From: Rhizobium sp. L1K21
GTDB taxonomy: Bacteria > Pseudomonadota > Alphaproteobacteria > Rhizobiales > Rhizobiaceae
Length of the DNA stretch: 64,000 nucleotides
Direction of reading: 5' to 3'
Assembly (NCBI RefSeq): GCF_024055895.1
Contig: NZ_JAMXLE010000001.1
Location: 2,472,698 to 2,536,697 of the forward strand
The notes below the pieces were generated by a model that saw nothing but the letters and a program-made list of their open reading frames with translations, was not told the origin of the DNA and ran no database searches. The position numbers were made by a program, and so were the translations under genes. This document shows, piece by piece, positions 37,116-46,226 of this stretch. Numbering within the stretch: the first letter of the stretch is position 1; every line of letters begins with the position of its first letter.

Positions 37116-37952
37116 TCAATGGTCTTCAAAGCCAGCGAGCGCAGTTTGCAACAGCGAAAGCTGGTCTCCGCAGGCTGCGAAGAGAAAACCGTGTTTCACA
37201 TTAGAATGGTTATATTCTATCAACGCGCCGGAACGGTCGCGCAGACCGCCGCCGGCCATTTCAAGGATCAGCTCGGCGGCTGCCAAATCCCAATCGTGAC
37301 TGTTGGGTTTGACGAGCGTGCCGTGCAAACTGCCATTGGCCACCATGGCGAGGCGATAGGCGAGCGACGGCACATGGGCTGAGCGCACCGCATTGGCGCG
37401 AAACTCTTCGCGCAGATTGCGAAACGCATCTTCGGGCGCGGCAATCACGCTTGGGCTCGCATCATTGGTGGCGCAATTGATCTCAATGCCGTTCATCAAT
37501 GCCGGACCACCGCGATAGGCCGTGTAAACTTCTGACAGTGCAGGTGCTGCGAGAACACCCGCCACGGGTCTTCCGCGGTGAACAACAGCGGCGCTGACGC
37601 ACCAGACCGGCTTGCCATTCACGAAAGCGCGTGTGCCATCGATGGGATCGACCACGAAAAGCGTGTCGTGTGCGAGACGTGCGCCGTCATCAAGGGTTTC
37701 CTCAGAAAGCCAGCCGTAGTCGGGGCGCGCTTTGCGCAATGCGGCAAAGAGAATGTCATTGGCTGCATAATCAGCGGCTGAAACCGGTGACTGGCCTTCG
37801 TTCTTCCACCAGACATCCGGCTCCTTGCGAAAATAGGACATGGCAGCCTCGCCTGCGGCATTTGCTGCTTCAAGCAAAAGCGCAAGATCTTGCTTCCATC
37901 TCTCAATTTCGGGATCAGACAAAACTGGTCGTCCTTGCTCAGCGACCCGCAA
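37116..37952 (-). CDS. Inositol monophosphatase-family phosphatase (CysQ-like)
   Basis: 278 aa. The family metal-binding motifs are present: WLSEETLDDG (Glu), VVDPIDGTRAFVNG (Asp-Pro-x-Asp-Gly-Thr) and SHDWDLAAAELILEMAGG (Asp of the WDxAA motif). It should dephosphorylate a small Li+-sensitive substrate such as inositol phosphate, 3',5'-bisphosphate nucleotide or histidinol phosphate, which sequence alone does not resolve. The start overlaps the pmbA stop by 14 bases, so translation is probably coupled. The order pmbA - this gene - DUF4170 - waaA is conserved in Rhizobiales. Confidence 0.9.
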   Translation of the reverse strand: MRVAEQGRPVLSDPEIERWKQDLALLLEAANAAGEAAMSYFRKEPDVWWKNEGQSPVSAADYAANDILFAALRKARPDYGWLSEETLDDGARLAHDTLFVVDPIDGTRAFVNGKPVWCVSAAVVHRGRPVAGVLAAPALSEVYTAYRGGPALMNGIEINCATNDASPSVIAAPEDAFRNLREEFRANAVRSAHVPSLAYRLAMVANGSLHGTLVKPNSHDWDLAAAELILEMAGGGLRDRSGALIEYNHSNVKHGFLFAACGDQLSLLQTALAGFEDH

Positions 37953-39285
37953 GCGTCATGTTCTCGACCGCCAATGTCGGCGAAGCTGTACCATAGCTGC
38001 GGTCGATGTCGTTTGCAGGTGTGAGATTCATGAACATTGTTTTGAGGTTCGATGCAATGGTGACACCGGATACGGGATAGGCGATTTCGCCGTTTTCGAT
38101 CCAGAAACCGGAGGCTCCTCGGCTATATTCGCCGGTTACCATGTTGACGCCCTGGCCGATGACTTCATTGACATAAAAGCCGGTGCCAATGGAACGGATC
38201 AGCTCTTCCGGCGAGACATTGCCAGGCTCCAGCGCAAAATTCGTTGATGACGGCGAAACGGATGCGCCGCCGCGCACGCCGCGGCCGTTGGTTGACAGAC
38301 CGAGTTCGCGACCGGTGGCGGTTGACAGGAACCAATTCTGCAACACACCGTCCTCGATCATCACCATGCGCTCGCCCTTCACGCCTTCGCCATCGAAAGG
38401 GCGCGAGGAAGAGCCGCGCACGATCAGCGGATCGTCGGTGACGTTCAGTCCGGACTTGAGCACCTGCTGGCCCATCTTGTCGCGCAGGAATGAGGTCTTG
38501 CGGGCAACGGCGGCGCCGTTGATGGCACCGGCAATATGGCCTGCGATACCGCGCGCCACGCGCGGATCGAATACGACGGTGAGACCCTTCATCGTGTCCA
38601 TCTGGCGCGGATTGATGCGTTTGATGACACGCTCACCGGCGCGCTTGCCGATGGTCGCGGGGTCTTCCAGTTCACCATAATAGAGCGAACTGTCGAAATC
38701 ATAATCGCGCTCCATGGCCGTGCCTTCGCCGGCAATGACCGATACCGAAACGCTGAAACGCGAGGCCATATAGCTGCCGGCAAAACCGTGGGAGGTTGCA
38801 AGCACGAGACCGCCCATGCCGGCGGCGGCACCTGCACCGGACGAATTGCTGACACCGTTGACGGCAAGGGCTGCTTCTTCTGCAGCAAGCGCCTTTTCCG
38901 TCAGTTCAGCGGTTGGAACCTCTGTCGCATCGTAAAGCTCCAGATCGGGGTAGGATTTTGCCAGATTGGCTTCGTCGGCAAGGCAGGCAAATTTGTCTTC
39001 CGGCGAGACCTTGGCCATGGCGACGGCCCGTTCGGCGAGCGCCTTCAAATCAAATCCCGGGTTGGCCGATACGCTTGCCACACGTTTGCCAACAAAGACT
39101 CTTAGGGAGAAATCATCGCTTTCGGATAATTCCGTACCCTCAACCTTGCCAAGACGCACCGACACCGAATTGGAGCGGGAGCGCATGACCACCGCATCGG
39201 CTTGATCGGCGCCAGCGGCGCGCGCCAGGTCTATCAATTGGCTTGCACGGTCCAGCAGGGCTTCGGAAGAGTTCTCGGCGGGCAT
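37939..39285 (-). CDS. pmbA: TldD/PmbA-family metalloprotease (PmbA)
   Basis: 448 aa. PmbA (TldE) forms the TldD/TldE peptidase that acts on microcins, CcdA and modified peptides. Here it matches the family: ARAAGADQADAVVMRSRSNSVSVRLGKVEG at the N-terminus, VVFDPRVARGIAGHIAGAINGAAV in the middle, and RGASGFWIENGEIAYPVSGVTIASNLKTMF at the C-terminus. PmbA lacks the HExxxH zinc site of TldD, and none is seen here. The natural substrate in this organism is unknown. It is the first gene of the block reaching to lpxK. Confidence 0.93.
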   Translation of the reverse strand: MPAENSSEALLDRASQLIDLARAAGADQADAVVMRSRSNSVSVRLGKVEGTELSESDDFSLRVFVGKRVASVSANPGFDLKALAERAVAMAKVSPEDKFACLADEANLAKSYPDLELYDATEVPTAELTEKALAAEEAALAVNGVSNSSGAGAAAGMGGLVLATSHGFAGSYMASRFSVSVSVIAGEGTAMERDYDFDSSLYYGELEDPATIGKRAGERVIKRINPRQMDTMKGLTVVFDPRVARGIAGHIAGAINGAAVARKTSFLRDKMGQQVLKSGLNVTDDPLIVRGSSSRPFDGEGVKGERMVMIEDGVLQNWFLSTATGRELGLSTNGRGVRGGASVSPSSTNFALEPGNVSPEELIRSIGTGFYVNEVIGQGVNMVTGEYSRGASGFWIENGEIAYPVSGVTIASNLKTMFMNLTPANDIDRSYGTASPTLAVENMTLAGR

Positions 39286-39400
39286 GATTCATCCTTTCCT
39301 TTTGGCTGGATTTATTGTGCACTACACATTGCATCAAGGGCGTGAATCGCGATTTGCGCCCGGAACACGGTTTTTTTGAGCACGAACGGACATTGATTAC

Positions 39401-41176
39401 ATGCCAGAGACGCACGGCTTTTTCTTCGAAGCCATCCTGCTTCTAGCAGGCGCGGTTGTTGCCGCACCCCTTTTCAAGTTTTTACGTCTCGGCACAATTT
39501 TGGGATATCTGGCAGCGGGCATCGTCATCGGACCGGTGCTGGGCGTCATCTCGGACGCTGAGGATATCCTGGGCTTTTCCGAACTCGGTGTCGTTTTTCT
39601 GCTCTTCGTCGTTGGGCTGGAACTGAAACCGTCACGCCTCTGGCAGATGCGGCGGGATATTTTTCTGCTCGGGGCCATGCAGGTCGTCTTGACCGGCGCG
39701 GTGCTCAGCGCCTTTGCGCTTCGCTCGGGCTATGTGGACATTCGCGGTGCGATCATCGTCGGTTTCGGGCTGGCGCTGTCGTCAACCGCCTTCGCGCTGC
39801 AAATTCTGGAAGAGCGCGGCGACTTAAACAGCACCTATGGGCGGCGCACCTTTTCGCTGCTTCTGTTCCAGGACATGGCGATCATTCCGCTCCTGGCCAT
39901 CATTCCGCTTCTGGCGCGCGGGGCAACCCCTGAAGATATTCCCAATCCCATCAGAGATTTTGCCATTGCACTCGCTGCCATTGTGGCCATCATCGTGGCC
40001 GGGCGCTATCTGCTCAATCCGCTCTTTCAGATCATTGCCAAATCCGGTGCGCGCGAGGCGATGATTGCAAGCGCCCTGCTGACGGTCATGGCGGCAGCGC
40101 TTGTGGTTGAGCTTGCTGGCCTTTCCATGGCCATGGGCGCATTTCTGGCCGGCGTGATGCTCGCTGAATCGACCTTCCGGCATGAACTGGAAGCCAATGT
40201 GGAGCCGTTTCGCGGCATTCTGCTCGGGCTTTTCTTCATGGCCATCGGCATGTCGCTGGAAATCGATGTGATCGTTGATAATTTCTGGCTGATCCTGGCG
40301 GCGGTGCCGGTGGTCATGGCGGTCAAATCGCTGGTGATCTATCTCGTCTGTCGCACAACGGGCTCCAGCTTTGCCGACGCAGCGCGCATTTCGCTGGTTC
40401 TGCCGCAGGGCGGCGAATTCGGCTTCGTGCTGTTTTCCGCTGCTGTCTCGGACTACGTGATCAACCGCGAAGTGTCTTCGATCCTCATTTCGATTGTCAT
40501 TATTTCCATGGCGCTGACGCCGCTGGTTGCCAAGCTTGAGCGCTTTATTTCGACCGATCCAGGCGTGGAAGAAATTGAGGAGAGTTTCGAGGGGGCGGGT
40601 TCGGATGTCCTGATGATCGGGTTTTCCCGTTTCGGACAGATTGCGGCACAGGTGCTGTTGGCCGGCGGCCGCGATGTGACAATCATCGAGCATTCCGCCG
40701 ACCGTATCAAACAGGCCTCCAGTTTCGGTTTCCGGATTTATTTCGGAGACGGGACACGCAAGGATGTGCTGAGAGCCGCCGGTATTGAACGTGCCAAGAT
40801 CGTTGCAATCTGTACTCATGGACAGGTGACCACTGACCGTATTGTCGATCTCATCCAATCTGAATATCCGCATGCGAGGATCTATGCCCGCGCCTATGAC
40901 CGGGTCCACACATTGTCATTGCGTGCGCGCGGCGTGACCTATGAAGCGCGGGAAACGTTTGAATCCGGGCTTCTCTTCGGGCGCAAGACGCTGGAAGGGC
41001 TTGGTGTGGATGAAGATACCGCAATCGCGATTTCCGACGACATTCGCGAACGGGATGAAACGCGCCTTTCGCTGCAGGCCGCACAGGGGCTGGGGGCAGG
41101 CAATGAATTGCTGCACAAACGCCCGGTCAAACCGGAACCGCTGGTGCCGCCGAAAAAGCACGACGAGATCGGCTAG
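39401..41176 (+). CDS. Kef-type potassium/proton antiporter with RCK (TrkA-N) domain
   Basis: 591 aa. The CPA2 antiporter domain spans about 1-380, with ~13 hydrophobic segments beginning HGFFFEAILLLAGAVVAAPLF and including the family motif around FLLFVVGLELKPSRLW. A regulatory Rossmann TrkA-N domain follows (~395-520: DVLMIGFSRFGQIAAQVLL, DGTRKDVLRAAGIERAKI), then a short charged tail. Homologues are KefB/KefC, glutathione-gated K+ efflux systems protecting against electrophiles. No KefF/KefG subunit is next to it. The start ATG follows a short leader after pmbA, which diverges. Confidence 0.93.
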   Translation: MPETHGFFFEAILLLAGAVVAAPLFKFLRLGTILGYLAAGIVIGPVLGVISDAEDILGFSELGVVFLLFVVGLELKPSRLWQMRRDIFLLGAMQVVLTGAVLSAFALRSGYVDIRGAIIVGFGLALSSTAFALQILEERGDLNSTYGRRTFSLLLFQDMAIIPLLAIIPLLARGATPEDIPNPIRDFAIALAAIVAIIVAGRYLLNPLFQIIAKSGAREAMIASALLTVMAAALVVELAGLSMAMGAFLAGVMLAESTFRHELEANVEPFRGILLGLFFMAIGMSLEIDVIVDNFWLILAAVPVVMAVKSLVIYLVCRTTGSSFADAARISLVLPQGGEFGFVLFSAAVSDYVINREVSSILISIVIISMALTPLVAKLERFISTDPGVEEIEESFEGAGSDVLMIGFSRFGQIAAQVLLAGGRDVTIIEHSADRIKQASSFGFRIYFGDGTRKDVLRAAGIERAKIVAICTHGQVTTDRIVDLIQSEYPHARIYARAYDRVHTLSLRARGVTYEARETFESGLLFGRKTLEGLGVDEDTAIAISDDIRERDETRLSLQAAQGLGAGNELLHKRPVKPEPLVPPKKHDEIG

Positions 41177-41216
41177 ACTGTTTCAGTTTTTGACTGAAAC
41201 AGTCTACATTTTTTCG
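41174..41216 (+). terminator. Intrinsic terminator overlapping the antiporter stop codon
   Basis: A perfect 14-bp stem TAGACTGTTTCAGT (41174-41187) / ACTGAAACAGTCTA (41193-41206), with a five-base loop, begins with the TAG stop codon itself. A run of six T residues follows after CA. The next ~140 bases up to the patatin gene hold another imperfect palindrome (TTCAG-N7-CTGAA near 41294) but no gene. Confidence 0.9.
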
Positions 41217-41344
41217 CTCACGCCAATTGCGCTTTGCGCAATGCTCCACTGGGGCGGCGCATTAGCGCCGGGCCACGCTTGTGGCCTTGAGCGCTTCAGT
41301 TAAAAGCTGAACCGCGCTAGAGGATCGGGCTATAATATAAGCTT

Positions 41345-42226
41345 TCAGGCCTTTTCGCGGAAAGCCAGAAGGGCGTCGAGATCGGTCTTGAGCTGATCCT
41401 TGACCCCGGCAGATGCTTCCAGCACCTCGTTCACGCGCAGGAAATCAAGCACGCGGAAACGGTGCACGTCCGGCTTCAACATGAGATGCGGGCGGGAAAA
41501 CTGCATCTTGGCCTCGATAATCGACTGCATCATCAATTGCGATGCCCCGAACAGGCTGTCGATCCGGTTCGGCATGGTCTCGCCATCGCCTTCCGGCCCG
41601 CCGATGACATCAATGGCGATCACCACATCGGCCTTATCCATCAGGCACTCATAGGGGACCGGGTTATAGATACCGCCGTCGATCATGTAACGGTCGTTGA
41701 GCGAAACGGGCCTGAACACAGCCGGCAGGGCGGCAGAAGCCGCAATGGCGGTATAGAGGTCGCCTTCATCGATCAGGACGCCTCGCTGGCCGTAATAATC
41801 TGTTGCCGTTATGTGAAGCGGGATCTGCAATTCGGAAAAATCGTCTGGAATGGCCTCCGGCAGGAAGCCTTTCAGAATGCGCTCGAGGTTGAACTGGCCG
41901 AAGCGAAAGCCGCCATTCATGGCATCTTTCATGGTCATGGGCCGCATTTTCCAGATACGGCTTACCACCTCGTTGCGGTTGCCCAATGTGGCGACCGTGT
42001 AATCGCGGATTTCAGCCCCGGACATGCCTGCTGCCCAGCCCGCACCCATGATTGCGCCGATGGACGACCCGGAAATCGCCACAGGCCTGATACCCAATTC
42101 ATCCAGCGCTTCAATGATGTGAATATGCGCAAGACCACGGGCACCACCCCCGCCGAAGGCGACGGCAACGCGGGGAAAGCTGCCTTTGTCTACCTCAATC
42201 GGCGCCAGTGCGTTTGAGATTGCCAT
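41345..42226 (-). CDS. Patatin-like phospholipase family protein (RssA-type)
   Basis: 293 aa. The oxyanion-hole motif GGGGARGLAHI, the nucleophile elbow GSSIG in ISGSSIGAIMGAG, and the catalytic Asp in MIDGGIYNPVP make up the expected Ser-Asp dyad. This is the small bacterial RssA/YchK/YlbK subgroup, cytoplasmic or membrane-associated; no signal peptide is seen. The likely activity is acyl hydrolase, with an unknown substrate. It begins five bases below the rsmD stop, so the two are probably co-transcribed. Confidence 0.92.
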   Translation of the reverse strand: MAISNALAPIEVDKGSFPRVAVAFGGGGARGLAHIHIIEALDELGIRPVAISGSSIGAIMGAGWAAGMSGAEIRDYTVATLGNRNEVVSRIWKMRPMTMKDAMNGGFRFGQFNLERILKGFLPEAIPDDFSELQIPLHITATDYYGQRGVLIDEGDLYTAIAASAALPAVFRPVSLNDRYMIDGGIYNPVPYECLMDKADVVIAIDVIGGPEGDGETMPNRIDSLFGASQLMMQSIIEAKMQFSRPHLMLKPDVHRFRVLDFLRVNEVLEASAGVKDQLKTDLDALLAFREKA

Positions 42227-42231
42227 GGGTC

Positions 42232-42789
42232 TTATGCCTCGTAGCGGTAAAAATGCATTTTAGTATCACCAAAAGCCCGCTCTTCCAGCAGGCGGCACTT
42301 TGGCAGATTTTCAGGTATAATATCGGCCCGCTCTTCCAGAATAACAAGGGCACCATCGGCCAGCCAGCCGCCGGCAATGGCCGATGCAATCGCCTTTTCA
42401 CCCAGCCCCTTGCCATAGGGCGGATCGGCAAACAGGAACTGGAACGGCTCCATATTGGCGCAAACACCCATATCGGTGGCGTCGCGGCGGAATATCTTGG
42501 TTCGGCCCTGCAGGTTGAGCGCCATGGTGTTTTCACGCAGCAGGCTGCGGCCCTCGACGCCCATTTCCACGAAGATGGCAAAGCGGCAGCCACGCGACAG
42601 CGCCTCGATGCCAACGGCACCCGTGCCGGCAAACAGGTCCATGACGCGCGCGCCGTTCAGCGCTTCGGGATAGGCGTGGGACAAGATGTTGAACAGGCTT
42701 TCCCGCGTGCGATCGGTGGTCGGCCTGATGTCATTGGATTTCGGCGTGCGGAGCGAGCGTCCGCGAAACTCACCGCCGACGATCCGCAT
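42232..42789 (-). CDS. rsmD: 16S rRNA (guanine966-N2)-methyltransferase
   Basis: 185 aa. It matches RsmD: MRIVGGEFRGRSLRTP at the start, DRTRESLFNIL, the SAM-binding LFAGTGAVGIEALSRG, and the catalytic DPPY in FLFADPPYGKGL. It methylates G966 of 16S rRNA in the 30S subunit. The start overlaps the pseudouridine synthase gene by 20 bases, a frequent pairing in Rhizobiales. Confidence 0.96.
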   Translation of the reverse strand: MRIVGGEFRGRSLRTPKSNDIRPTTDRTRESLFNILSHAYPEALNGARVMDLFAGTGAVGIEALSRGCRFAIFVEMGVEGRSLLRENTMALNLQGRTKIFRRDATDMGVCANMEPFQFLFADPPYGKGLGEKAIASAIAGGWLADGALVILEERADIIPENLPKCRLLEERAFGDTKMHFYRYEA

Positions 42790-44179
42790 CGCGTTTTCCC
42801 TTGCCGCTTGAGGATTTGGCGTCCTTCTTCATATCGGATCGCGCCTGCTCCTTGGCGCGGCTGGCCTGTTTGGCCGTCTTTTTCGGACCCAAAGGCTTGG
42901 CACCGGGTGCCATCCACACATTGGAGGCGCGCGAGGCACGGCCCTGCTGCGGCTTCTTTTCCGGTTTGTCGGAACTCTTCTTGGTGTCGAGACGGCTCAA
43001 GGCACGCTCGCGCTTGTCGCCGAAACGGTCTTTCCTGTCGCCGCCCTGTTCGCGTTTGTCACCAAAGCGCTCGCGCTTTTCACCGGCAGGTTCGCGTCTA
43101 TCGCCTTCGCGCTCGCGCGGCTTCCAGCCACGGTCAGCGGGCTTGCGTTTTTCCTCAGCCTCGTCATCGGCAAGGACATTGCCTTTGTGATCGAAGATCG
43201 GCGCATCAAAATTCGCGCCAGCCTCTTCAATCAGGCGTGCGCCCAACTGATCGCGCAGCATGCGGCTGCGCACTTCCATGGCCGCGCCTTCCTTCAGGTT
43301 GCCGAGCTGGAAGGGGCCATAGGAAATGCGGATGAGGCGCGAGACTTCGAGACCCAAAGCGCCAAGCACGTTCTTGATTTCGCGGTTCTTGCCTTCGCGA
43401 AGCCCCATAGTGAGCCAGACATTGGAGCCCTGCTCGCGGTCGAGCGTGGCTTCGATGCCGCCATAGAGAACGCCATCCACGGCGATGCCATCCTTCAAAC
43501 CATCCAGCTTTGCCTGGGTGACGGTGCCATGTGCGCGCACGCGGTAACGGCGCAGCCAGCCGGTGGTGGGCAGTTCCAGAACACGGGCAAGCCCGCCATC
43601 ATTGGTGAGCAGCAGAAGGCCTTCGGTGTTGATGTCGAGGCGACCAATGGACATGACGCGCGGGAGACCCTCGGGCAGATTGTCAAAGACCGTTGGACGG
43701 CCTTCGGGATCGGAATTCGTGGTCACGAGGCCTGCAGGCTTGTGGTAGAGCCAGAGACGTGTGCGCTCGATGCCTTTGACCGGCTCGCCATCGACCTCGA
43801 TGTTGTCGGCAAAGGAGACGTTGACCGCGGGGCTTTCCAGCACCTTGCCATTCAGCTTCACGCGCCCCTCGACAATCATGCGCTCCACATCGCGGCGCGA
43901 GGCAACGCCTGCACGGGCCAGCAATTTGGCGATGCGTTCGGGTGGCAAAGTCGCAGCTTCGGCTTTCACATTCTCGGTGCGGGGCGCGGATTTTGCGCCT
44001 GTCGGCTTGTCGCGGCGCGGGCCGGATGCGGCCTTGTCCTTGCGCGGGCCGAAGGACGGCTTTTCCTTGCCCTTTGCAGCGCCAAAGGATGGCTTGTCCT
44101 TGCGAGCGCCGGAAAATGGCTTGCCCTTGCCGCCGGACGGTTTGCCGCCGGGACGTTTGTTCTTGTCGTTGCTGTTCAT
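42770..44179 (-). CDS. RluB/RsuA-family rRNA pseudouridine synthase with basic low-complexity tails
   Basis: 469 aa. The core (~80-320) has an S4 RNA-binding domain (ERIAKLLARAGVASRRDVERM) and the RsuA/RluB/RluE catalytic domain with the Asp in MSIGRLDINTEGLLLL. The N-terminal ~80 residues repeat GKPSF / RKDKPS-like units rich in Lys, Gly, Ser and Pro. The C-terminal ~120 residues are Arg/Lys/Asp-rich (REREGDRREPAGEKRERFGD, then KREQGGDRKDR). Such tails occur in alphaproteobacterial homologues and probably bind RNA or are disordered. The closest functional match is RluB (23S U2605), but the exact target is not certain. The core is intact. Confidence 0.92.
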   Translation of the reverse strand: MNSNDKNKRPGGKPSGGKGKPFSGARKDKPSFGAAKGKEKPSFGPRKDKAASGPRRDKPTGAKSAPRTENVKAEAATLPPERIAKLLARAGVASRRDVERMIVEGRVKLNGKVLESPAVNVSFADNIEVDGEPVKGIERTRLWLYHKPAGLVTTNSDPEGRPTVFDNLPEGLPRVMSIGRLDINTEGLLLLTNDGGLARVLELPTTGWLRRYRVRAHGTVTQAKLDGLKDGIAVDGVLYGGIEATLDREQGSNVWLTMGLREGKNREIKNVLGALGLEVSRLIRISYGPFQLGNLKEGAAMEVRSRMLRDQLGARLIEEAGANFDAPIFDHKGNVLADDEAEEKRKPADRGWKPREREGDRREPAGEKRERFGDKREQGGDRKDRFGDKRERALSRLDTKKSSDKPEKKPQQGRASRASNVWMAPGAKPLGPKKTAKQASRAKEQARSDMKKDAKSSSGKGKRDADRRR

Positions 44180-44217
44180 TTGGATTTGCCTGTTCGTTTG
44201 CCGTGTCCTATCAGTTC

Positions 44218-44697
44218 ATGAGCATTTGGTTAAGAGGGTTTATCATTCGGGTGGCTGCAAATCGCTATATGGAACTGGCACTGGAGGAGGCGCGCAGGGC
44301 GGCAGAACGCCATGAGGTGCCGATCGGCGCCGTGCTTGTTCTGGATGGAGAGGTGATTGCCTCTGCCGGAAACCGGACACGCGAACTGAACGATGTGACG
44401 GCGCATGCCGAGGTTCTGGCCATTCGTGCGGCTTCTGCAAAGCTTGGTTCAGAACGCCTGACCGGTGCTGATCTTTATGTCACGCTCGAACCCTGCGCCA
44501 TGTGTGCAGCGGCAATTTCGTTTGCCCGCATCCGCCGCCTCTATTATGGCGCAGAGGATGAAAAAGGCGGTGGCGTCGACCACGGCGGGCGGTTTTACAG
44601 CCAGCCGACCTGCCATCATGCGCCGGAGGTTTATTCGGGCCTTGCCGAACAGGAATCGGCTGCGATCCTCAAGGCGTTTTTCCAGGAGAAGCGTTAG
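44218..44697 (+). CDS. tadA: tRNA-specific adenosine deaminase
   Basis: Converts A34 of tRNA-Arg(ACG) to inosine. The zinc site is HAEVLAI (His and catalytic Glu) and PCAMCAAAI (two Cys). The rest (MELALEEARRAAERHEVPIGAV ... SCHHAPEVYSGL-like C-terminus) matches bacterial TadA. The start is uncertain: ATG 44218, GTG 44251 and ATG 44269 are all in frame. 44218 gives 159 aa, and 44269 gives 142 aa with no leader. The gene is divergent from the pseudouridine synthase gene with only ~38 bases between them, and its stop overlaps the convergent GNAT gene by four bases. Confidence 0.94.
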   Translation: MSIWLRGFIIRVAANRYMELALEEARRAAERHEVPIGAVLVLDGEVIASAGNRTRELNDVTAHAEVLAIRAASAKLGSERLTGADLYVTLEPCAMCAAAISFARIRRLYYGAEDEKGGGVDHGGRFYSQPTCHHAPEVYSGLAEQESAAILKAFFQEKR

Positions 44698-45176
44698 GCT
44701 TTGGCAAAATCCTGCAAATCAGTGCCGGATAGCCTGTAGCGTATCCATTCGCTCTGCGGCTTGGCACCGGTGGCGTCATAGGTCTTGATGGCGGGCGTAT
44801 TCCAATCCAGCACGCTCCATTCGAAGCGTCCGTAGCCCTTTTCCAGCGCGTAATTTGCCAGGTATTTCAAAATTGTGCTGCCGATCCCACGGCCACGGGC
44901 ATCCGGCGAAACATAGAGATCTTCGAGATAAAGCCCGGCCCGGCCCTGCCAGGTGGAATAGGTGTAATACCAGAGCGCAAAAGCCAGCGGCTTGCCCTCG
45001 TCTTCATAAATCAATGCATCGCAGACCGAATTTTCGCCAAACACTGTTTCGGTGATTGCGGCAATGTCGGTCTCCACCTCATGGCGCGCATTTTCAAATT
45101 CGGCCAGATCGCAGATGAAGCCGAAAATCGTCTCCGCGTCGGAGGGAACGGCGGCCCTGATGTTTGGATGGTCCAT
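44694..45176 (-). CDS. GNAT-family N-acetyltransferase (diamine/thialysine acetyltransferase-like)
   Basis: 160 aa with the acetyl-CoA motif VSPDARGRGIGSTILKYLA, and YTYSTWQGRAGLYLEDLYV upstream of it. It resembles SAT1/PaiA-like enzymes (FICDLAEFENARHEVETD; FEWSVLDWNTPAIKTYDATGA), which acetylate polyamines or thialysine. The C-terminal Tyr/Leu stretch EWIRYRLSG fits. It is convergent with tadA. The substrate is inferred from the family only. Confidence 0.88.
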   Translation of the reverse strand: MDHPNIRAAVPSDAETIFGFICDLAEFENARHEVETDIAAITETVFGENSVCDALIYEDEGKPLAFALWYYTYSTWQGRAGLYLEDLYVSPDARGRGIGSTILKYLANYALEKGYGRFEWSVLDWNTPAIKTYDATGAKPQSEWIRYRLSGTDLQDFAKA

Positions 45177-45328
45177 ATTGTCTCCTCAAATGCATTTCTT
45201 CATATTGTGGGGCGCGGCGTTGATATTCCGCCTCCAAAAAGATCGATAGACCCGTAAACGGATTCCTGTAAGCGCATCAAGTCCGGGCCCGCGCGGGACC
45301 ATGGCCTCGTTGAGCTTTACCTCAGTGC

Positions 45329-46129
45329 TCAAGAAGCCTTTGCGAGCGCCAGATTGCCGATAACCGTCTTGTTGCGCCCTTCGCTCTTTGCCCGATAAAG
45401 ATTGGTGTCGGCAATGCGCATGGCCTCCGACACGTCGAAACGACCGGTGAGCAGAACGCCGCCCAGACTGATTGTCGGGCAGATCAGGTCGCCCGCGCGC
45501 GTATAAAGCCTCACGGTCTCCGCATTGAGGCGCATGTTTTCTGCATGGTGGAAGGCGGCATGTGTGCTGAGGGCGGAGACGAAAACGGCGAACTCTTCAC
45601 CGCCGATACGCCCGAAGAGAGCGCCTTGGGGCAGTTTGGCGGCGATTGCCGCCGTCAAGGCTTTGAGCACAAGGTCGCCTTCCACATGTCCGTGATTGTC
45701 GTTGATGGACTTGAAATGATCGGCATCCAGCACGAACAAAGCGCCGGCCTTCTCCGCGGCTGATAGCTTTGCGAGTTCGCCCATGAAAGCGCCGCGGTTC
45801 AAGATGCCGGTCAGGCTGTCGCGCCGGTTCGTTTCCACAAGCTCGCTGTGAAGGCTCATCAACTCAGCATGCATGGCTTCGAGCTTTTGATTGGCCTCGT
45901 CGGCGGCCATGCGGGCCATCTTTGTTCGGTGAAGGGCGAGAAACTGCACCGCACTCATCGGGCCGCCTATGAAAAGCGGACACAGGATTGCCAGAGACAG
46001 GGCAACGGGACCCATGGTGCCCCCGACCACGCGGTTGATCGCAAGGCAAAGCAATAGAGAAAGGCCGGCAGAGATAATTCCCGCGGCGCTCGCTTTGAAG
46101 AAAATCTTAAAAAAAGGGGACTGAAACAT
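45329..46129 (-). CDS. Membrane-anchored diguanylate cyclase
   Basis: 266 aa. Two hydrophobic segments lie at the N-terminus (AAGIISAGLSLLLCLAINRV; PVALSLAILCPLFIGGP), followed by a short coiled-coil (EANQKLEAMHAELMSLHSEL) and a GGDEF domain starting DSLTGILNRGAF. The catalytic signature is GGEEF (FGRIGGEEFAVF). There is no EAL domain and no obvious RxxD inhibitory site at the usual place (KLPQGALFGRIG). It should make cyclic-di-GMP. It may act in the same signalling network as the GGDEF-EAL protein at 21.8 kb. Confidence 0.92.
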   Translation of the reverse strand: MFQSPFFKIFFKASAAGIISAGLSLLLCLAINRVVGGTMGPVALSLAILCPLFIGGPMSAVQFLALHRTKMARMAADEANQKLEAMHAELMSLHSELVETNRRDSLTGILNRGAFMGELAKLSAAEKAGALFVLDADHFKSINDNHGHVEGDLVLKALTAAIAAKLPQGALFGRIGGEEFAVFVSALSTHAAFHHAENMRLNAETVRLYTRAGDLICPTISLGGVLLTGRFDVSEAMRIADTNLYRAKSEGRNKTVIGNLALAKAS

Positions 46130-46195
46130 GCCCCCCTTCCTATTCCGCCAAACCTAAACAGAAGGTTTCCGGGCGCATGGCGTCAGACAATTTTT

Positions 46196-46225
46196 CCCAA
46201 AAGAAAATGGGCCCGAAGGCCCATT
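46196..46225 (-). terminator. Intrinsic terminator after the lipoprotein gene
   Basis: On the minus strand an 8-bp stem AATGGGCC / GGCCCATT closes a stable UUCG tetraloop (46206-46225) and is followed by a T-rich stretch (TTCTTTT). It lies one base from the stop codon of the lipoprotein gene. Confidence 0.88.
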
Positions 46226-46226
46226 A

